DNA of 64,000 nucleotides from Paenibacillus glycanilyticus NBRC 16618 (GCF_004000805.1 NZ_BILY01000017.1:1-64000); one strand, 5' to 3'. Positions 1 to 10,238 are shown, counted from the first letter of the stretch. Notes: generated from the letters alone by a model not told the origin. Made by a program: numbers and translations.

Positions 1-51
1 ATAGTCGTTCTCTGACTACTGTAGTAATTCTTACTTCGTAAGCGTGGATTG

Positions 52-477
52 TTACTTGTACATAGGGAAAGCCATGAAATAAATTACAACCACGTAAAGA
101 ACCAATACGATCAAGCTGAACGTGCGTGCTTTCGCGATATGACCCGTCGCGCTTTGTCCGTCCTGAATCGAGGATACGATACGCTTAAGCGGCTTCGACA
201 TAATGCCGGAGATCGCAGCGATCGCAAGGAACAGGATCGTTACGATAATCATCCAGGCAACGGAATAATCCGCCTGGGACATCAGGTAACCGCCCGTCAG
301 CAGCTGAATAATAAGCGCATATTGCACAATCCGGTTTGCCGATACGAGACCGTCAGCCAGTCCGCCTTGTCCGAGGCCGGCAAGCTTAGTCGCTTTGCCA
401 ATCATGATCGGAAGGACGATATAAAAGCCCATCCCGACTGCCCCTAGCAAGTGTAAAAAGAAAAACACATCATTCAT
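52..477 (-). CDS. small four-helix membrane protein, function unknown
   Basis: The 141-residue product is almost wholly hydrophobic, with about four predicted membrane helices and short polar loops, and no catalytic motif that I recognise. The start is set at the ATG of MNDVFFF because AGGAGGG lies six bases upstream; an in-frame ATG further upstream has no ribosome binding site. It follows recQ on the same strand after 112 bases and may be read through from it, although helicase function gives no hint to its role. It resembles the DUF2269-like class of small bacterial membrane proteins in size and layout only; that family label is a guess. Confidence 0.7.
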   Translation of the reverse strand: MNDVFFFLHLLGAVGMGFYIVLPIMIGKATKLAGLGQGGLADGLVSANRIVQYALIIQLLTGGYLMSQADYSVAWMIIVTILFLAIAAISGIMSKPLKRIVSSIQDGQSATGHIAKARTFSLIVLVLYVVVIYFMAFPMYK

Positions 478-589
478 GAAATACCCTCCTGCATATGCGT
501 AATCTACCAATAAGTATACTAAATGCCTGTCTGAAACACAAAGCCGAGCCTTAAGGAATACGGCATTTCAAGGGCATTTTCGGCAATGT

Positions 590-2758
590 TCAAGATTTCG
601 TCTTAAAGCCGTGTTTGGCGATTACTCCATGGATGGCGAAATAGTCGACTTCCTCCGGAAGAGCATCTTTAAGAGGCCTCAGCTTGTCCCAGCCCAGCTC
701 CCCGATGACCTGTACAATCCGGTCCTCGTACTGCTCCGGAATGATCCGGCTCCAATCGAGCTCATGCCCTTCTTCCGCGCAGCGGATCAAATGGCCCTCT
801 ATCGTTACCCGGCTGAGTCCACGTTCTTCCGCGATAGCCGCAGTCTCCAGGCCGGCATTAAACCGCTCCAGCGTCTGAACATGGCTTGGCGTTTCCTCCC
901 AGGATGCCGGAGGGCGCGCTGCCGGCTGCCGCCTTGGCGCTGCGCTGATGCTAGCCGTAGCGGTACCGCCCTCGCTTCCGGCATGAGCCTGGATAATGGC
1001 GAGCACTTCCTCGCCGTATTTGCTTGCCTTGGCTGCGCCAATCCCTTTCGTCTGCATCAGCTGCTCCTCCGTAACGGGCCGGACATCGGCCAGTTCCTTC
1101 AGCGTCGCATCGAAGAACAGCATAAACGGAGGCACATTCTCTCTTGCCGCCGCTTCTTTGCGCCATTGCTTGAGGGCGTCAAACAGCGGAGAAGAAGCTG
1201 CTCCGCCGTCTCCCGAGGCGCTTCGGCGAACGCTGGTCCGCAGGCGCTGCATCACGGTCTCCTTGCCCTCCAGGATCGGCAGGGCGCTTGCCGTAAGCGA
1301 TACGGTCGGATACTGCCCTTCGCTCATCCGGAGATACCCTTCCGCTACCAGCCAATACAGCCAATCGGCAATCTCCTTCTCCGGCCAATTGCTGAAGAGC
1401 CCGTAAGTGGTCAGTCGGTCGAGACCGAACTCGAGCAGACGTTTATCCCTCGAGCCTTTGAGCACCTTGGCCGCCATCGTAACGCCAAACCGCCCTTTCA
1501 TCCGTCCTACGCAGGATAAGGCTTTCTGGGCTTCGGCCGTCCGGTCAACCAGCTCGCTTTTATCTAGGCAGTTGCTGCATTTTCCGCAAGGCTCAACGCC
1601 CTTTTCGCCGAAATAATCAACGATGTATTGCTGAAGGCAGCGCTGCGTGCGGCTGTAGTTCATCATGTTATGAAGCTTGGACAGCTGGACCGATTTCCGG
1701 TATTCATCGCCCATGCCTTGTTCAATCAGGAAACGCTGTACCTGGACATCCTGCGGTTCGAACAGCAGCACGCATTCGCTCTCCTCGCCGTCCCGGCCGG
1801 CACGTCCCGCCTCCTGATAGTAAGACTCGATATCGCCCGGCATCTGCCAGTGAATCACGTAACGGACGTTGGGCTTGTCGATCCCCATGCCGAAAGCGTT
1901 GGTTGCTACCATAATGCGTAGCTCGTCAAACCGGAAGCGCTCCTGCGTCTCCGCCCGCTCCGTATCGGACAGCCCGCCATGATATTTACCCGCCGCAATC
2001 CCTTTTCGAACCAACAGCTCCTGCACCTGCTCCGCTTCTTTCCTCGTAGCCGTATAGATAATGCCGGATTGATCCTCGCGCTCGCGCAAAAACTGCTGCA
2101 GGAAGTTTTTCTTGTCCCCTCCGCTTACAACCGAGAGAGACAGGTTAGGCCTTGCAAAGCCGGTCACGAAAACATTCGGTTCCCGCAAACCAAGCATCGC
2201 CGTAATGTCTGCAGCTACCTCCTGCGTTGCCGTTGCCGTAAATGCCGACACTAGCGGACGGTTAGGCATTTTTCCGATCCAGCCGGCCAGCTGCCGGTAG
2301 CTTGGACGGAAATCATGCCCCCACTGCGACACGCAGTGGGCTTCGTCGATCGCAATCATCGGGATGTGGAGCTGCTCGGACAAGGTCGTAAACATAGGAG
2401 CATCCAGCCGCTCCGGCGCCACGTACAGCATCTTGTACTCGCCTCGAAGCGCATTACGCAGGATGGTCCGGTACTCCTCCGCCCCAAGAGAGCTGTTCAG
2501 AAACGCCGCCGGCACGCCAAGCCGGTTTAAAGCATCCACCTGATCCTTCATTAACGAGATGAGCGGCGAAATAACGATAGAGGTCCCGGGCATAAGCAAT
2601 GACGGAATCTGATAACAGATCGACTTCCCTCCGCCTGTTGGCAGAATGGCAAGCGTATCGCGCCCCTCCAATATTCCTTCGATAATATCCTCTTGGCCTG
2701 GACGAAACGTATCGTATCCGTAGACCTTTTTCAGCTCGCTCCGTGCCTGCTGAAGCAC
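590..2758 (-). CDS. recQ: ATP-dependent DNA helicase RecQ
   Basis: A 3'-5' superfamily 2 helicase acting in recombination and fork repair. Visible in order: motif I TGGGKS near residue 42, motif II DEAH followed by CVSQWGHDFRPSY near 140, the helicase C half with YHGGLSDTER, ATNAFGMGIDKPNVRYV and QEAGRAGRDG (motifs V and VI), a four-cysteine zinc cluster CGKCSNC with its upstream Cys, an HRDC domain around 520-590, and a C-terminal helix-turn-helix segment of the HTH_40 type seen in the longer Firmicute RecQ proteins. I chose the GTG at VLQQAR because GGAAGGGGGA sits six bases before it; a GTG eight codons earlier would place the Shine-Dalgarno inside the gene. About 722 residues. Confidence 0.93.
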   Translation of the reverse strand: MLQQARSELKKVYGYDTFRPGQEDIIEGILEGRDTLAILPTGGGKSICYQIPSLLMPGTSIVISPLISLMKDQVDALNRLGVPAAFLNSSLGAEEYRTILRNALRGEYKMLYVAPERLDAPMFTTLSEQLHIPMIAIDEAHCVSQWGHDFRPSYRQLAGWIGKMPNRPLVSAFTATATQEVAADITAMLGLREPNVFVTGFARPNLSLSVVSGGDKKNFLQQFLREREDQSGIIYTATRKEAEQVQELLVRKGIAAGKYHGGLSDTERAETQERFRFDELRIMVATNAFGMGIDKPNVRYVIHWQMPGDIESYYQEAGRAGRDGEESECVLLFEPQDVQVQRFLIEQGMGDEYRKSVQLSKLHNMMNYSRTQRCLQQYIVDYFGEKGVEPCGKCSNCLDKSELVDRTAEAQKALSCVGRMKGRFGVTMAAKVLKGSRDKRLLEFGLDRLTTYGLFSNWPEKEIADWLYWLVAEGYLRMSEGQYPTVSLTASALPILEGKETVMQRLRTSVRRSASGDGGAASSPLFDALKQWRKEAAARENVPPFMLFFDATLKELADVRPVTEEQLMQTKGIGAAKASKYGEEVLAIIQAHAGSEGGTATASISAAPRRQPAARPPASWEETPSHVQTLERFNAGLETAAIAEERGLSRVTIEGHLIRCAEEGHELDWSRIIPEQYEDRIVQVIGELGWDKLRPLKDALPEEVDYFAIHGVIAKHGFKTKS

Positions 2759-2786
2759 GTCGATTCCCCCTTCCGTAATCACAATA

Positions 2787-2816
2787 AGGACCCTGGCAGC
2801 TAAGTGTCAGGGTCCT
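2787..2816 (-). terminator. hairpin between mdh and recQ
   Basis: A 12-bp stem with one G-T pair and a six-base loop lies 36 bases after the mdh stop and just before the recQ start. The run of T after it on the minus strand is weak (TTATT), so it may terminate mdh incompletely or act as a processing or attenuation hairpin in front of recQ. Confidence 0.5.
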
Positions 2817-2851
2817 CCCAAACGAAACTTTATGAGTGTATGGCCTATCGG

Positions 2852-3793
2852 TTAGCCCGTCACTACTTTAATTACATTTTGAACGGATTCGGCCGATTTG
2901 TCCAGAGCCGCTTTTTCTTCCGCGGTCAGTTCAAGCTCGATAACCTTCTCGATCCCGTCTCCGCCGATAATCGTAGGCACGCCCATAAACAGATTGTTAT
3001 AGCCGTACTCGCCTTCAAGCAGGGCAATGACCGGCAGAATGCGTTTCTTGTCTTTCAGGATCGCTTCCGTCATTTGTACAAGCGATGCCGCAGGCGCATA
3101 GTAGGCCGAACCGTTGCCAAGCAGGTTAACAATCTCGCCGCCGCCAACGCGGGAACGCTGCACGATCGCTTCAATGCGGTCAGCCGCGATCAGCTTCTCG
3201 ATCGGAATACCGCCGACATTGGAGTAACGAACGAGCGGCACCATATCGTCGCCATGTCCGCCAAGCACAAAGCCGCGCACATCCTCTACCGAGACGTTCA
3301 GCTCCTGCGCGATAAAGGTGCAATAACGCGCGGTATCCAGAACGCCGGATTGGCCGATCACGCGATTTTTAGGAAAACCAAGCGTCTGGTAAGCCACGTA
3401 AGTCATGGCATCCACCGGGTTAGAGAGAATAATGACATAAGCATTTGGACTTGTCGCCTTTACGCTTTCGCATACCGAGCGGACGATTCCGGCATTGGTG
3501 TTAACCAGGTCATCGCGGCTCATGCCGGGCTTGCGGGCAACGCCGGCCGTGATAATAACAACGTCGGAGTCCTTCGTGTCGTCGTAATTGGATGTACCCG
3601 TAATGTTGGCATCCAGGCCTTGAACGGGCGTGGATTCCAGCATATCAAGCGCTTTGCCTTTTGTCGGATTCTCCAGTTGCGGAATATCGACCAGCACAAT
3701 ATCGCCAAGTTCCTTCTGAGCGGCCATCAGAGCCGTGGTTGCACCTGTAAAGCCTGCGCCTACAACTGTAATTTTTCTGCGTTTAATAGCCAT
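2852..3793 (-). CDS. mdh: malate dehydrogenase (NAD)
   Basis: Oxidises malate to oxaloacetate in the TCA cycle. The 313 residues show the Rossmann start [11 protein letters not shown], the acidic residue of VLVDIP that selects NAD, the substrate arginines in [11 protein letters not shown] near residue 87, the GVLDTAR loop, and the catalytic histidine in GGHGDDMVP near 178. This is the LDH-like MDH class of Bacilli. AGGAGGG lies eight bases before the ATG. icd is upstream on the same strand but a strong terminator separates them, so mdh probably has its own promoter in the 135-base gap. Confidence 0.95.
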   Translation of the reverse strand: MAIKRRKITVVGAGFTGATTALMAAQKELGDIVLVDIPQLENPTKGKALDMLESTPVQGLDANITGTSNYDDTKDSDVVIITAGVARKPGMSRDDLVNTNAGIVRSVCESVKATSPNAYVIILSNPVDAMTYVAYQTLGFPKNRVIGQSGVLDTARYCTFIAQELNVSVEDVRGFVLGGHGDDMVPLVRYSNVGGIPIEKLIAADRIEAIVQRSRVGGGEIVNLLGNGSAYYAPAASLVQMTEAILKDKKRILPVIALLEGEYGYNNLFMGVPTIIGGDGIEKVIELELTAEEKAALDKSAESVQNVIKVVTG

Positions 3794-3898
3794 TAATGTA
3801 ACCCTCCTATACTTGTATTAACATCTGCATTATTGCCAAAAGTCATCCAAATAAGATAGAAGATAAGCGTAAAAGGCTGGTTTTATGGAAAAAAAAGA

Positions 3899-3916
3899 GG
3901 GGGCAAAAATGCCCCC
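3899..3916 (-). terminator. Rho-independent terminator after icd
   Basis: GGGGGC, six-base loop, GCCCCC. On the minus strand the stem is followed by TCTTTTTTTTCC, a strong U-tract. It ends the citZ-icd transcript before mdh. Confidence 0.85.
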
Positions 3917-3928
3917 GCTTTGTGTAAA

Positions 3929-5224
3929 CTACATGTTTTTAATTACTTCGTCAGCAAATGCCGAGCATTTCACTTCAGTAGCGCCTTCCATCAGGCGTGC
4001 GAAGTCATAAGTAACAGTTTTGTTGTTGATCGAAGTTTCCATACCTTTGTAGATAAGGTCAGCCGCTTCTTGCCAGCCCAGATGCTCAAGCATCATAACG
4101 CCGGACAGAATAACGGAACCTGGGTTAACTACGTCTTTGTCTGCGTATTTAGGAGCTGTACCATGAGTTGCTTCGAAGATCGCATGGCCAGTCAGGTAGT
4201 TGATGTTAGCGCCTGGCGCGATACCGATACCGCCAACTTGAGCAGCCAGAGCGTCGGACAGGTAGTCGCCGTTCAGGTTCAATGTAGCGATTACGTCGAA
4301 GTCAGTAGGACGAGTCAGAACTTGTTGCAGAGCGATGTCGGCAATCGCGTCTTTTACGACGATTTTGCCAGCAGCTTCCGCTTCCGCTTGTGCTTTGTTA
4401 GCAGCGTCTGTGCCTTCTGCTTCTTTGATGCGGTCATATTGACCCCAAGTGAAAGTTTTGTCCGCGAACTCTTGCTCAGCCACTTCGTAGCCCCAGTTCT
4501 TGAACGCGCCTTCTGTATATTTCATGATGTTGCCTTTGTGAACCAGAGTAACGGATTTCTTGCCATGCTTGATCGCGTATTCGATCGCAGCGCGGGCAAG
4601 ACGTTGGGAGCCCTCTTTGGATACTGGCTTAATGCCGATACCGGAAGTTTCAGGGAAACGGATCTTGTTAACGCCCATTTCGTTTTGCAGGAACGCGATC
4701 ACTTTCTTCACTTGCTCGGAGCCTTCTTGGTACTCGATACCAGCATAGATGTCTTCCGTGTTCTCGCGGAAGATAACCATGTCAACCAGCTCAGGACGTT
4801 TAACCGGGGATGGTACGCCAGCGAAGTAACGAACAGGACGAAGGCAAGTGTACAGGTCAAGCTCTTGGCGAAGCGCTACGTTCAGGGAACGGATACCGCC
4901 GCCGATTGGAGTTGTCAAAGGACCTTTGATTGCAACGATGTATTCGCGGATTGCAGTCAGCGTGTCAGCTGGCAGCCATTCGCCGAATTCGTTGAATGCT
5001 TTTTCGCCTGCGAATACTTCGTACCAAGCGATTTTTTTGCTGCCGCCGTATGCTTTCTCTACAGCTGCGTCAAGAACGCGTTTCGATGCGCGCCAGATGT
5101 CGCGGCCCGTGCCGTCGCCTTCGATGAAAGGAATGATTGGGTTGTTAGGTACTTGGAGAGTACCGTTATCAATTGTAATTTGCTCGCCTTCTGTTGGAAG
5201 GGCGTATTTCTCGAATTGTGCCAT
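3929..5224 (-). CDS. icd: isocitrate dehydrogenase (NADP)
   Basis: Converts isocitrate to 2-oxoglutarate with NADP. At 431 residues it fits the homodimeric prokaryotic type I enzyme. Visible are the [12 protein letters not shown] start, the [15 protein letters not shown] substrate loop near residue 155 with the serine/threonine switch region just before it, the [13 protein letters not shown] segment near 230, and the cofactor region [20 protein letters not shown] near 350. It starts 42 bases after citZ, and the pair ends at a strong terminator, so citZ-icd is one operon. AAGGAGGA precedes the ATG. Confidence 0.95.
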   Translation of the reverse strand: MAQFEKYALPTEGEQITIDNGTLQVPNNPIIPFIEGDGTGRDIWRASKRVLDAAVEKAYGGSKKIAWYEVFAGEKAFNEFGEWLPADTLTAIREYIVAIKGPLTTPIGGGIRSLNVALRQELDLYTCLRPVRYFAGVPSPVKRPELVDMVIFRENTEDIYAGIEYQEGSEQVKKVIAFLQNEMGVNKIRFPETSGIGIKPVSKEGSQRLARAAIEYAIKHGKKSVTLVHKGNIMKYTEGAFKNWGYEVAEQEFADKTFTWGQYDRIKEAEGTDAANKAQAEAEAAGKIVVKDAIADIALQQVLTRPTDFDVIATLNLNGDYLSDALAAQVGGIGIAPGANINYLTGHAIFEATHGTAPKYADKDVVNPGSVILSGVMMLEHLGWQEAADLIYKGMETSINNKTVTYDFARLMEGATEVKCSAFADEVIKNM

Positions 5225-5266
5225 TAGAATAAATCCTCCTTAAGGTATGTAAGCTGCGCCTTGTAA

Positions 5267-6379
5267 TTAGCGCTGCTCGATTGGAATATATTTCGCGTTA
5301 ACCGGGCCGACATAATCAGCGCGAGGGCGAATCAGACGGTTGTTTTCGTACTGCTCAAGGATATGCGCGCTCCATCCCGAAACGCGGCTGATTGCAAAGA
5401 TCGGCGTGAACAGGTCGCGAGGAATACCCAATGTAGTGTAAACCGATGCCGAGTAGAAATCAACATTTGGTTTCAGACCCTTTTGGCCGGTAACCATGTC
5501 TTCGATCTTAATGGACATCTCGTACAGCTCCATGTTGCCTGTCAGTTTGCCCAGTTCGCGGGACATTTTTTGCAGGTGCTTCGCGCGCGGGTCGCCGTCT
5601 TTGTAGACGCGGTGGCCAAAGCCCATGATTTTTTGTTTGTTCGCAAGCGCGTTGTTGATGTAGCCTTCAACGTTCGCCATCGAACCGATTTCTTCGAGCA
5701 TGACCATTACCGCTTCGTTAGCGCCGCCATGCAGAGGGCCTTTCAGCGCGCCGATTGCGGAAGTTACGCCGGAGTAGATATCGGACAATGTCGCAACGGT
5801 TACGCGTGCTGCGAATGTCGAAGCGTTAAGCTCGTGGTCGGCATGCAGGACCAATGCTTGATCCAATGCTTTGATCGCTACTTCAGCCGGCTCTTCGCCA
5901 GTCAGCATGTACAGGAAGTTATAAGCGATCGATACGCCTTTTTTAGGAGCAATAGGCTCTTTGCCTTCGCGGATGCGGGCGAAAGCGGCAACAACTGTCG
6001 GAAGCTGAGCTTGCAGCTTGATTGCTTTCAGCTGATTCGCTTCGGGAGACATGTCGTTTGCGGATTCGTCGTACAGAGCAAGGCTCGATACCGCTGTGCG
6101 AAGCGCTGCCATCGAGTTAGTGCCTTGCGGATACAATTTTATTTGTTCGATCACTTGCGCAGGGATAGCCGCGTGTTGATCCAGCTTTTGCTGCAAGCCT
6201 TCGAGCTCGGAACGATTAGGAAGCTTGCCGTACCACAGCAGGTAGGCAACCTCTTCAAATGTCGCATTTTCTGCAAGATCATCAATATTAATACCGCGAT
6301 ATGTCAAGACTCCATCGATAATGGAGCTGATCGACGAAGAAGCGGCCACAATTCCTTCAAGACCTTTAGTTGCTGTCAT
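5267..6379 (-). CDS. citZ: citrate synthase
   Basis: Condenses acetyl-CoA and oxaloacetate; first gene of the citZ-icd operon. The 370-residue length is that of the dimeric Gram-positive citrate synthase. Visible: LTYRGINIDDL near residue 26, LHADHELNASTFAARV near 182, GPLHGGANEAV near 215 with the catalytic His, GFGHRVYKDGDPRA near 254 with the second active-site His, and the C-terminal SGWSAHILEQ and RPRADY segments. GAGGAGAGAGAACG precedes the ATG. The upstream 275-base gap, shared with divergent ppx, carries dyads that may be its operator. Confidence 0.95.
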   Translation of the reverse strand: MTATKGLEGIVAASSSISSIIDGVLTYRGINIDDLAENATFEEVAYLLWYGKLPNRSELEGLQQKLDQHAAIPAQVIEQIKLYPQGTNSMAALRTAVSSLALYDESANDMSPEANQLKAIKLQAQLPTVVAAFARIREGKEPIAPKKGVSIAYNFLYMLTGEEPAEVAIKALDQALVLHADHELNASTFAARVTVATLSDIYSGVTSAIGALKGPLHGGANEAVMVMLEEIGSMANVEGYINNALANKQKIMGFGHRVYKDGDPRAKHLQKMSRELGKLTGNMELYEMSIKIEDMVTGQKGLKPNVDFYSASVYTTLGIPRDLFTPIFAISRVSGWSAHILEQYENNRLIRPRADYVGPVNAKYIPIEQR

Positions 6380-6446
6380 TCGTTCTCTCTCCTCTAACTT
6401 GAAAAGTTATTCGCCAAAAATAGTAAACCTCTCGTCGCTATTAATC

Positions 6447-6511
6447 ATAAATGATTTTATCAGCGAAGTGAACAAAACCGGACATAGAAATGCTTTATCA
6501 GCGCTATAAAG
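6447..6511 (-). promoter_or_regulatory. candidate operator pair upstream of citZ
   Basis: Two A/T-rich dyads lie 68-132 bases before the citZ start: ATAA-N6-TTAT at 6447-6460 and CTTTAT-N7-ATAAAG at 6493-6511. Each overlaps a copy of TTTATCAGCG, so the same ten bases recur 38 bases apart on the plus strand. In B. subtilis CcpC binds ATAA/TTAT-type dyads at citZ; the spacing here differs by a base or in arm orientation, so the regulator is an inference. Confidence 0.4.
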
Positions 6512-6654
6512 TTTTTTTTCATTCCCTTTCTTCCACAAATTTCGCACGAATTGCTCCAGACGCATTTTTCCCTATTCCGCGCAAAAATACTCGCTTAACG
6601 TAATCATATTTCAATGTGATAGAATAGAAGAAATAACTAGCACGGAGGACCACG

Positions 6655-8184
6655 ATGACAGAACAACGAATTGGCATCATTGATATCGGCTCGAACTCAG
6701 TCCGCCTTGTCGTCTATGAGCGGACCGCTAACGGCGCGCATCGCGTCATTGACGGAGGCAAGCGTCCTGCCCGTCTCGCGGAGCGGGTTGATGACAACGG
6801 CATTCTGGCAACGGATGCGATTACCGAGCTGCTCGGCACGCTAAACCATTTTACGATGATCTGCGCTCATAACCGGACCGGACATATCCGCGCGGTGGCC
6901 ACGGCCGCTATCCGCAATGCGGCAAACCAGGCAGATATTTTGGAAACGATTAAATCCGAAACCGGCCTTACGATAGAACTGCTAAGCGGCGAAGAAGAAG
7001 CCTCCTTCGGCTTTCTTGGCATGATTAACGCCATGGATGTGCAGGACGGCTTTCTTGTTGATATCGGCGGAGGAAGCACGGAGGTATCCCTATTCCGCGG
7101 CCGTCATCTTGTCCAATCGGTATCTTTCCCGTTTGGCTGCGTCAGCCTCAACCGGAAGTACGCGGTAAAAGGAACGCTGAACGAAGAGGGACTTAAAAGC
7201 ATTGAAGCGCTGGTCTCCGAAGCCGTCAAAAACGAGCCTTGGCTGACGAAATCCCCCTCCCTGCCGCTGATCGGGGTTGGCGGAACCGCACGCGCTATGG
7301 GTAAAACTCATCAAGCTGCGACGAAGTATCCTTTTACCCAAACACACAATTATCCGATGACGGGGCCCGATGCGGATGCCCTGTTCCAGGAGCTGTACCT
7401 AACGCCGCTCGACAGACGCAAGAAATTCCCGGGTCTGTCCAAGGACCGCGCAGACGTCATCGTGCCCGGCATTGCGGTGCTCCGCACCTTGTTCCGCCTG
7501 CTGAAGACCAGCCATTACCGCATCTGCGGCTCCGGCCTTCGCGACGGTCTGTTCTATGCGACCCGTTTTCCCGGGCGTTCCATTCATCAGGATGTGCTCG
7601 CATTCAGCCTTCAGAACGTAAGCGCTTTGCATCCGGCCGCGCCGAAACAGCATGTGATGCAGGTAAACCGTCTGGCCCTGCAGCTCTACGATGAGCTTAG
7701 ACCCGTGCATCTGCTTCCGAACCGGGCAAAAGTGCTGCTTGATGCCGCCTCCACCTTGTTCCGGATCGGCGCCTCCATTGATTATTATGAATACGCGAAG
7801 CATACGTTTTATCTCATCGTGAATTCCCATTTGAACGGGCTTGCCCATCGGGAAATTCTCATGATTGCGGCTATTGCCTCTTATAAAAGCAAAAACCGGA
7901 CCCGCCAGCAGCTTTTTGAGTACAAGGAACTGCTGGGCGAATCCGATTATGATAGCATCCATAAGCTTGGCATTCTGCTTCAGCTCGCGGCAGCGCTTGA
8001 CCGCAGCGAGACGCAAGCCATCGGCCGGCTGGAAGCGGTCCAGTCCGGCAGCCAGCTTTTGCTTAATCCTGTGCGTTCCGAAGGAACATTGGCGGTTGAA
8101 GCCCGGGAAGTCGAGGAGCTGTCCTCCGATTTCAAAAAGCTCTGGGGACTAACTCCCGTCCTGGCCCTTCCCGACTATACGTAA
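6655..8184 (+). CDS. ppx: exopolyphosphatase, Ppx/GppA family
   Basis: Removes terminal phosphate from polyphosphate, or from pppGpp in GppA members. The 509 residues carry the actin-like ATPase fold: IDIGSNSVRLVVYE near residue 9, ATAAIRNA near 85, the catalytic LSGEEEASFGFLG near 115, VDIGGGSTEVSLF near 139 and GVGGTARAMG near 206; the second half is the helical HD-like domain common in long Ppx proteins. GGAGG lies seven bases before the ATG, and TAGAAT about 30 bases upstream with a preceding TG is a plausible -10. It converges with ppk and overlaps it by 10 bases. Confidence 0.9.
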   Translation: MTEQRIGIIDIGSNSVRLVVYERTANGAHRVIDGGKRPARLAERVDDNGILATDAITELLGTLNHFTMICAHNRTGHIRAVATAAIRNAANQADILETIKSETGLTIELLSGEEEASFGFLGMINAMDVQDGFLVDIGGGSTEVSLFRGRHLVQSVSFPFGCVSLNRKYAVKGTLNEEGLKSIEALVSEAVKNEPWLTKSPSLPLIGVGGTARAMGKTHQAATKYPFTQTHNYPMTGPDADALFQELYLTPLDRRKKFPGLSKDRADVIVPGIAVLRTLFRLLKTSHYRICGSGLRDGLFYATRFPGRSIHQDVLAFSLQNVSALHPAAPKQHVMQVNRLALQLYDELRPVHLLPNRAKVLLDAASTLFRIGASIDYYEYAKHTFYLIVNSHLNGLAHREILMIAAIASYKSKNRTRQQLFEYKELLGESDYDSIHKLGILLQLAAALDRSETQAIGRLEAVQSGSQLLLNPVRSEGTLAVEAREVEELSSDFKKLWGLTPVLALPDYT

Positions 8185-10238
8185 TTTTTCCACTGCGGAA
8201 TCGATCTGGCTTCGAATTGACTGCGGAACGGCATCATTTCGTTCTTCACATGAACGTAGGTGCCGTTTGCCTGCAGCTCGCGGGCTTTCACGTTATCGTC
8301 CAAATTAAGCTGCAGCATATTGATCAAGGTTTTGCGAAGGTTCTCGTCAAATACCGGACTCATCAGCTCGATCCGGCGCGTCAAATTCCTCGTCATCCAG
8401 TCCGCACTCGACAAGTAGACTTCTTCATCTCCGCCGTTATGGAAGTACATCACCCTCGCATGCTCCAGGAACCGGTCCACGATGCTGATTACGCGAATAT
8501 TCTCGCTGCGTCCGGCCACGCCCGGTCTCAGGCAGCATACTCCCCGGACAATCAGGTCGATCTTGACCCCGGCCTGCGAAGCTTCGTACAGCTTATCGAT
8601 CATTTCCTGGTTGGAAAGGGAATTCATCTTCGCAATAATATGAGCCCCTTTGCCCTGCTTGGCGTTAGCAATCTCGCGGTCGATTAACCGGAACAGCTTC
8701 TCCTTCAAGTCTGTCGGAGCAACGCCGAACGCCTTCCATTCATATGGCGAAGAATAGCCGGTCACTTCATTAAATAAGGCCGAGGCATCGCTGCCGATAA
8801 TCGGATGGGAAGTAAATAGACCGATATCCGTATACAAAGTGGCCGTGCTGTCGTTATAGTTGCCGGTTCCGACATGGACGTAACGGCGCAGCGTACCCAT
8901 CTCCCTGCGGACAACGAGACATATCTTGGCATGCGTCTTGAGACCGACAAGGCCATAAACGACATGGCAGCCCGATTTCTCCAGCTGGCGTGCCCAGGCG
9001 ATATTCCGTTCCTCGTCAAACCTTGCCTTAAGCTCCACAACGACGGTGACCTGCTTGCCGGCTTCCGCCGCCTTGGACAAAGCCTGTACAAGCGCGGATT
9101 GGCCGCTGACGCGGTATAAGGTCATTTTGATAGCCAGTACGTTAGGGTCTTCCGCTGCCAGATCGATAAAATCATTAACCGCTTCAAACGATTCGTAAGG
9201 GTGATACATCAGCACGTCGCGCTGGCGGATCACTTCGAACATATCGTCCGTCTCGTCGAATTCATGCGGGTACACCGGCTCAAGACGGCTGTAGCGAAGG
9301 TTGTCGTAGCCCGGCAGCGAGTTAGCGAATTTCATCAGGAAGCTGAGATCCAGTGGCCCGTCAATCTCAATCAGGTTATCTTCAATCTCCAGTTCTTCCT
9401 TCAAAATCTCAAGCGCCATCGGATGCATGCCTCTCGCGACTTCCAGCCGCACCGGAATGCCCCAGCGTCTTCTGCGCAGCTCCTTCTCGATCTCCTCCAG
9501 AAGGTCTTCCGCCCCGTCTTCATTCAGCGTAAGATCGGCATTGCGCGTAATGCGGAACGCATGAACGGCGAACGGAACGTAACCGTTAAACAAGGTCGTA
9601 ATATGATTTTCGATAAGATCCTCGAGCAGCACAAACTCCATCTTTTTGCTGTTTGTCCGGCCTGGCACAGGCACGAAACGCTGCAGAATCGAAGGAACCT
9701 GCACGATGGCGAACAGCGGCTCATCATCCTTGTCCGAATCCTCCCGTTGCAAAAGCACCGCCAGATACAGCTCCTTCGTATGTACGAGGGGGAACGGGCG
9801 GCTCTGGTCAACGGCCATCGGGGTTAACACGGGGAAAACAATTTCCTGAAAATATTCCGACACCGCCTTGGATTGGCTGACGTTCAGTTCCTTGACGGAT
9901 GAAATAATAATGCCTTCCCGACCGAGAGAGCGGAACACTTCCCGGTACGTTTTGTATTGATCATAGACCATCTGGGTCGTCCGTTTGATCAGCCTTTTCC
10001 AGAGTCCCGCTGGCGTATAGCCCGTGAAATCCATCTTCGTATAGCCCGCGCGGATCTGGTCCTGAATGCCGGCTACCCTTACACTCATGAATTCATCCAG
10101 ATTGCTGGATACAATGGATAAAAATTTGGCGCGTTCAAGCAGTGGATTATTCGACTCCTGTGCTTCCTGGAGCACTCTGCGGTTAAACTCAATCCAGCTT
10201 AAATCCCGGTTCACATAGTGGGACAATTGTCTTGTCAT
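8175..10238 (-). CDS. ppk: polyphosphate kinase 1
   Basis: Makes polyphosphate from ATP reversibly. The 687-residue product has all PPK1 parts: N-terminal NRDLSWIEFNRRVLQEA, the FLSIVSSNLDEFMSVRVAG segment, a central head domain, then two phospholipase D-like domains. The autophosphorylated histidine is in GLKTHAKICLVV near 440, followed by GTGNYNDSTATLYTD, and the second conserved His is in MYFHNGGDEEVYLSSADWM near 600. GGGGAGG and GAGGA precede the ATG. The gene faces ppx tail to tail with a 10-base overlap, so synthesis and degradation genes may interfere through antisense 3' ends. Confidence 0.95.
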   Translation of the reverse strand: MTRQLSHYVNRDLSWIEFNRRVLQEAQESNNPLLERAKFLSIVSSNLDEFMSVRVAGIQDQIRAGYTKMDFTGYTPAGLWKRLIKRTTQMVYDQYKTYREVFRSLGREGIIISSVKELNVSQSKAVSEYFQEIVFPVLTPMAVDQSRPFPLVHTKELYLAVLLQREDSDKDDEPLFAIVQVPSILQRFVPVPGRTNSKKMEFVLLEDLIENHITTLFNGYVPFAVHAFRITRNADLTLNEDGAEDLLEEIEKELRRRRWGIPVRLEVARGMHPMALEILKEELEIEDNLIEIDGPLDLSFLMKFANSLPGYDNLRYSRLEPVYPHEFDETDDMFEVIRQRDVLMYHPYESFEAVNDFIDLAAEDPNVLAIKMTLYRVSGQSALVQALSKAAEAGKQVTVVVELKARFDEERNIAWARQLEKSGCHVVYGLVGLKTHAKICLVVRREMGTLRRYVHVGTGNYNDSTATLYTDIGLFTSHPIIGSDASALFNEVTGYSSPYEWKAFGVAPTDLKEKLFRLIDREIANAKQGKGAHIIAKMNSLSNQEMIDKLYEASQAGVKIDLIVRGVCCLRPGVAGRSENIRVISIVDRFLEHARVMYFHNGGDEEVYLSSADWMTRNLTRRIELMSPVFDENLRKTLINMLQLNLDDNVKARELQANGTYVHVKNEMMPFRSQFEARSIPQWKNYV

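Noticed and set aside
3920-5227. Long plus-strand frame opposite icd (435 codons)
   Set aside because: It is a mirror of the icd frame, with low-complexity and Cys/Phe-rich content and no ribosome binding site.
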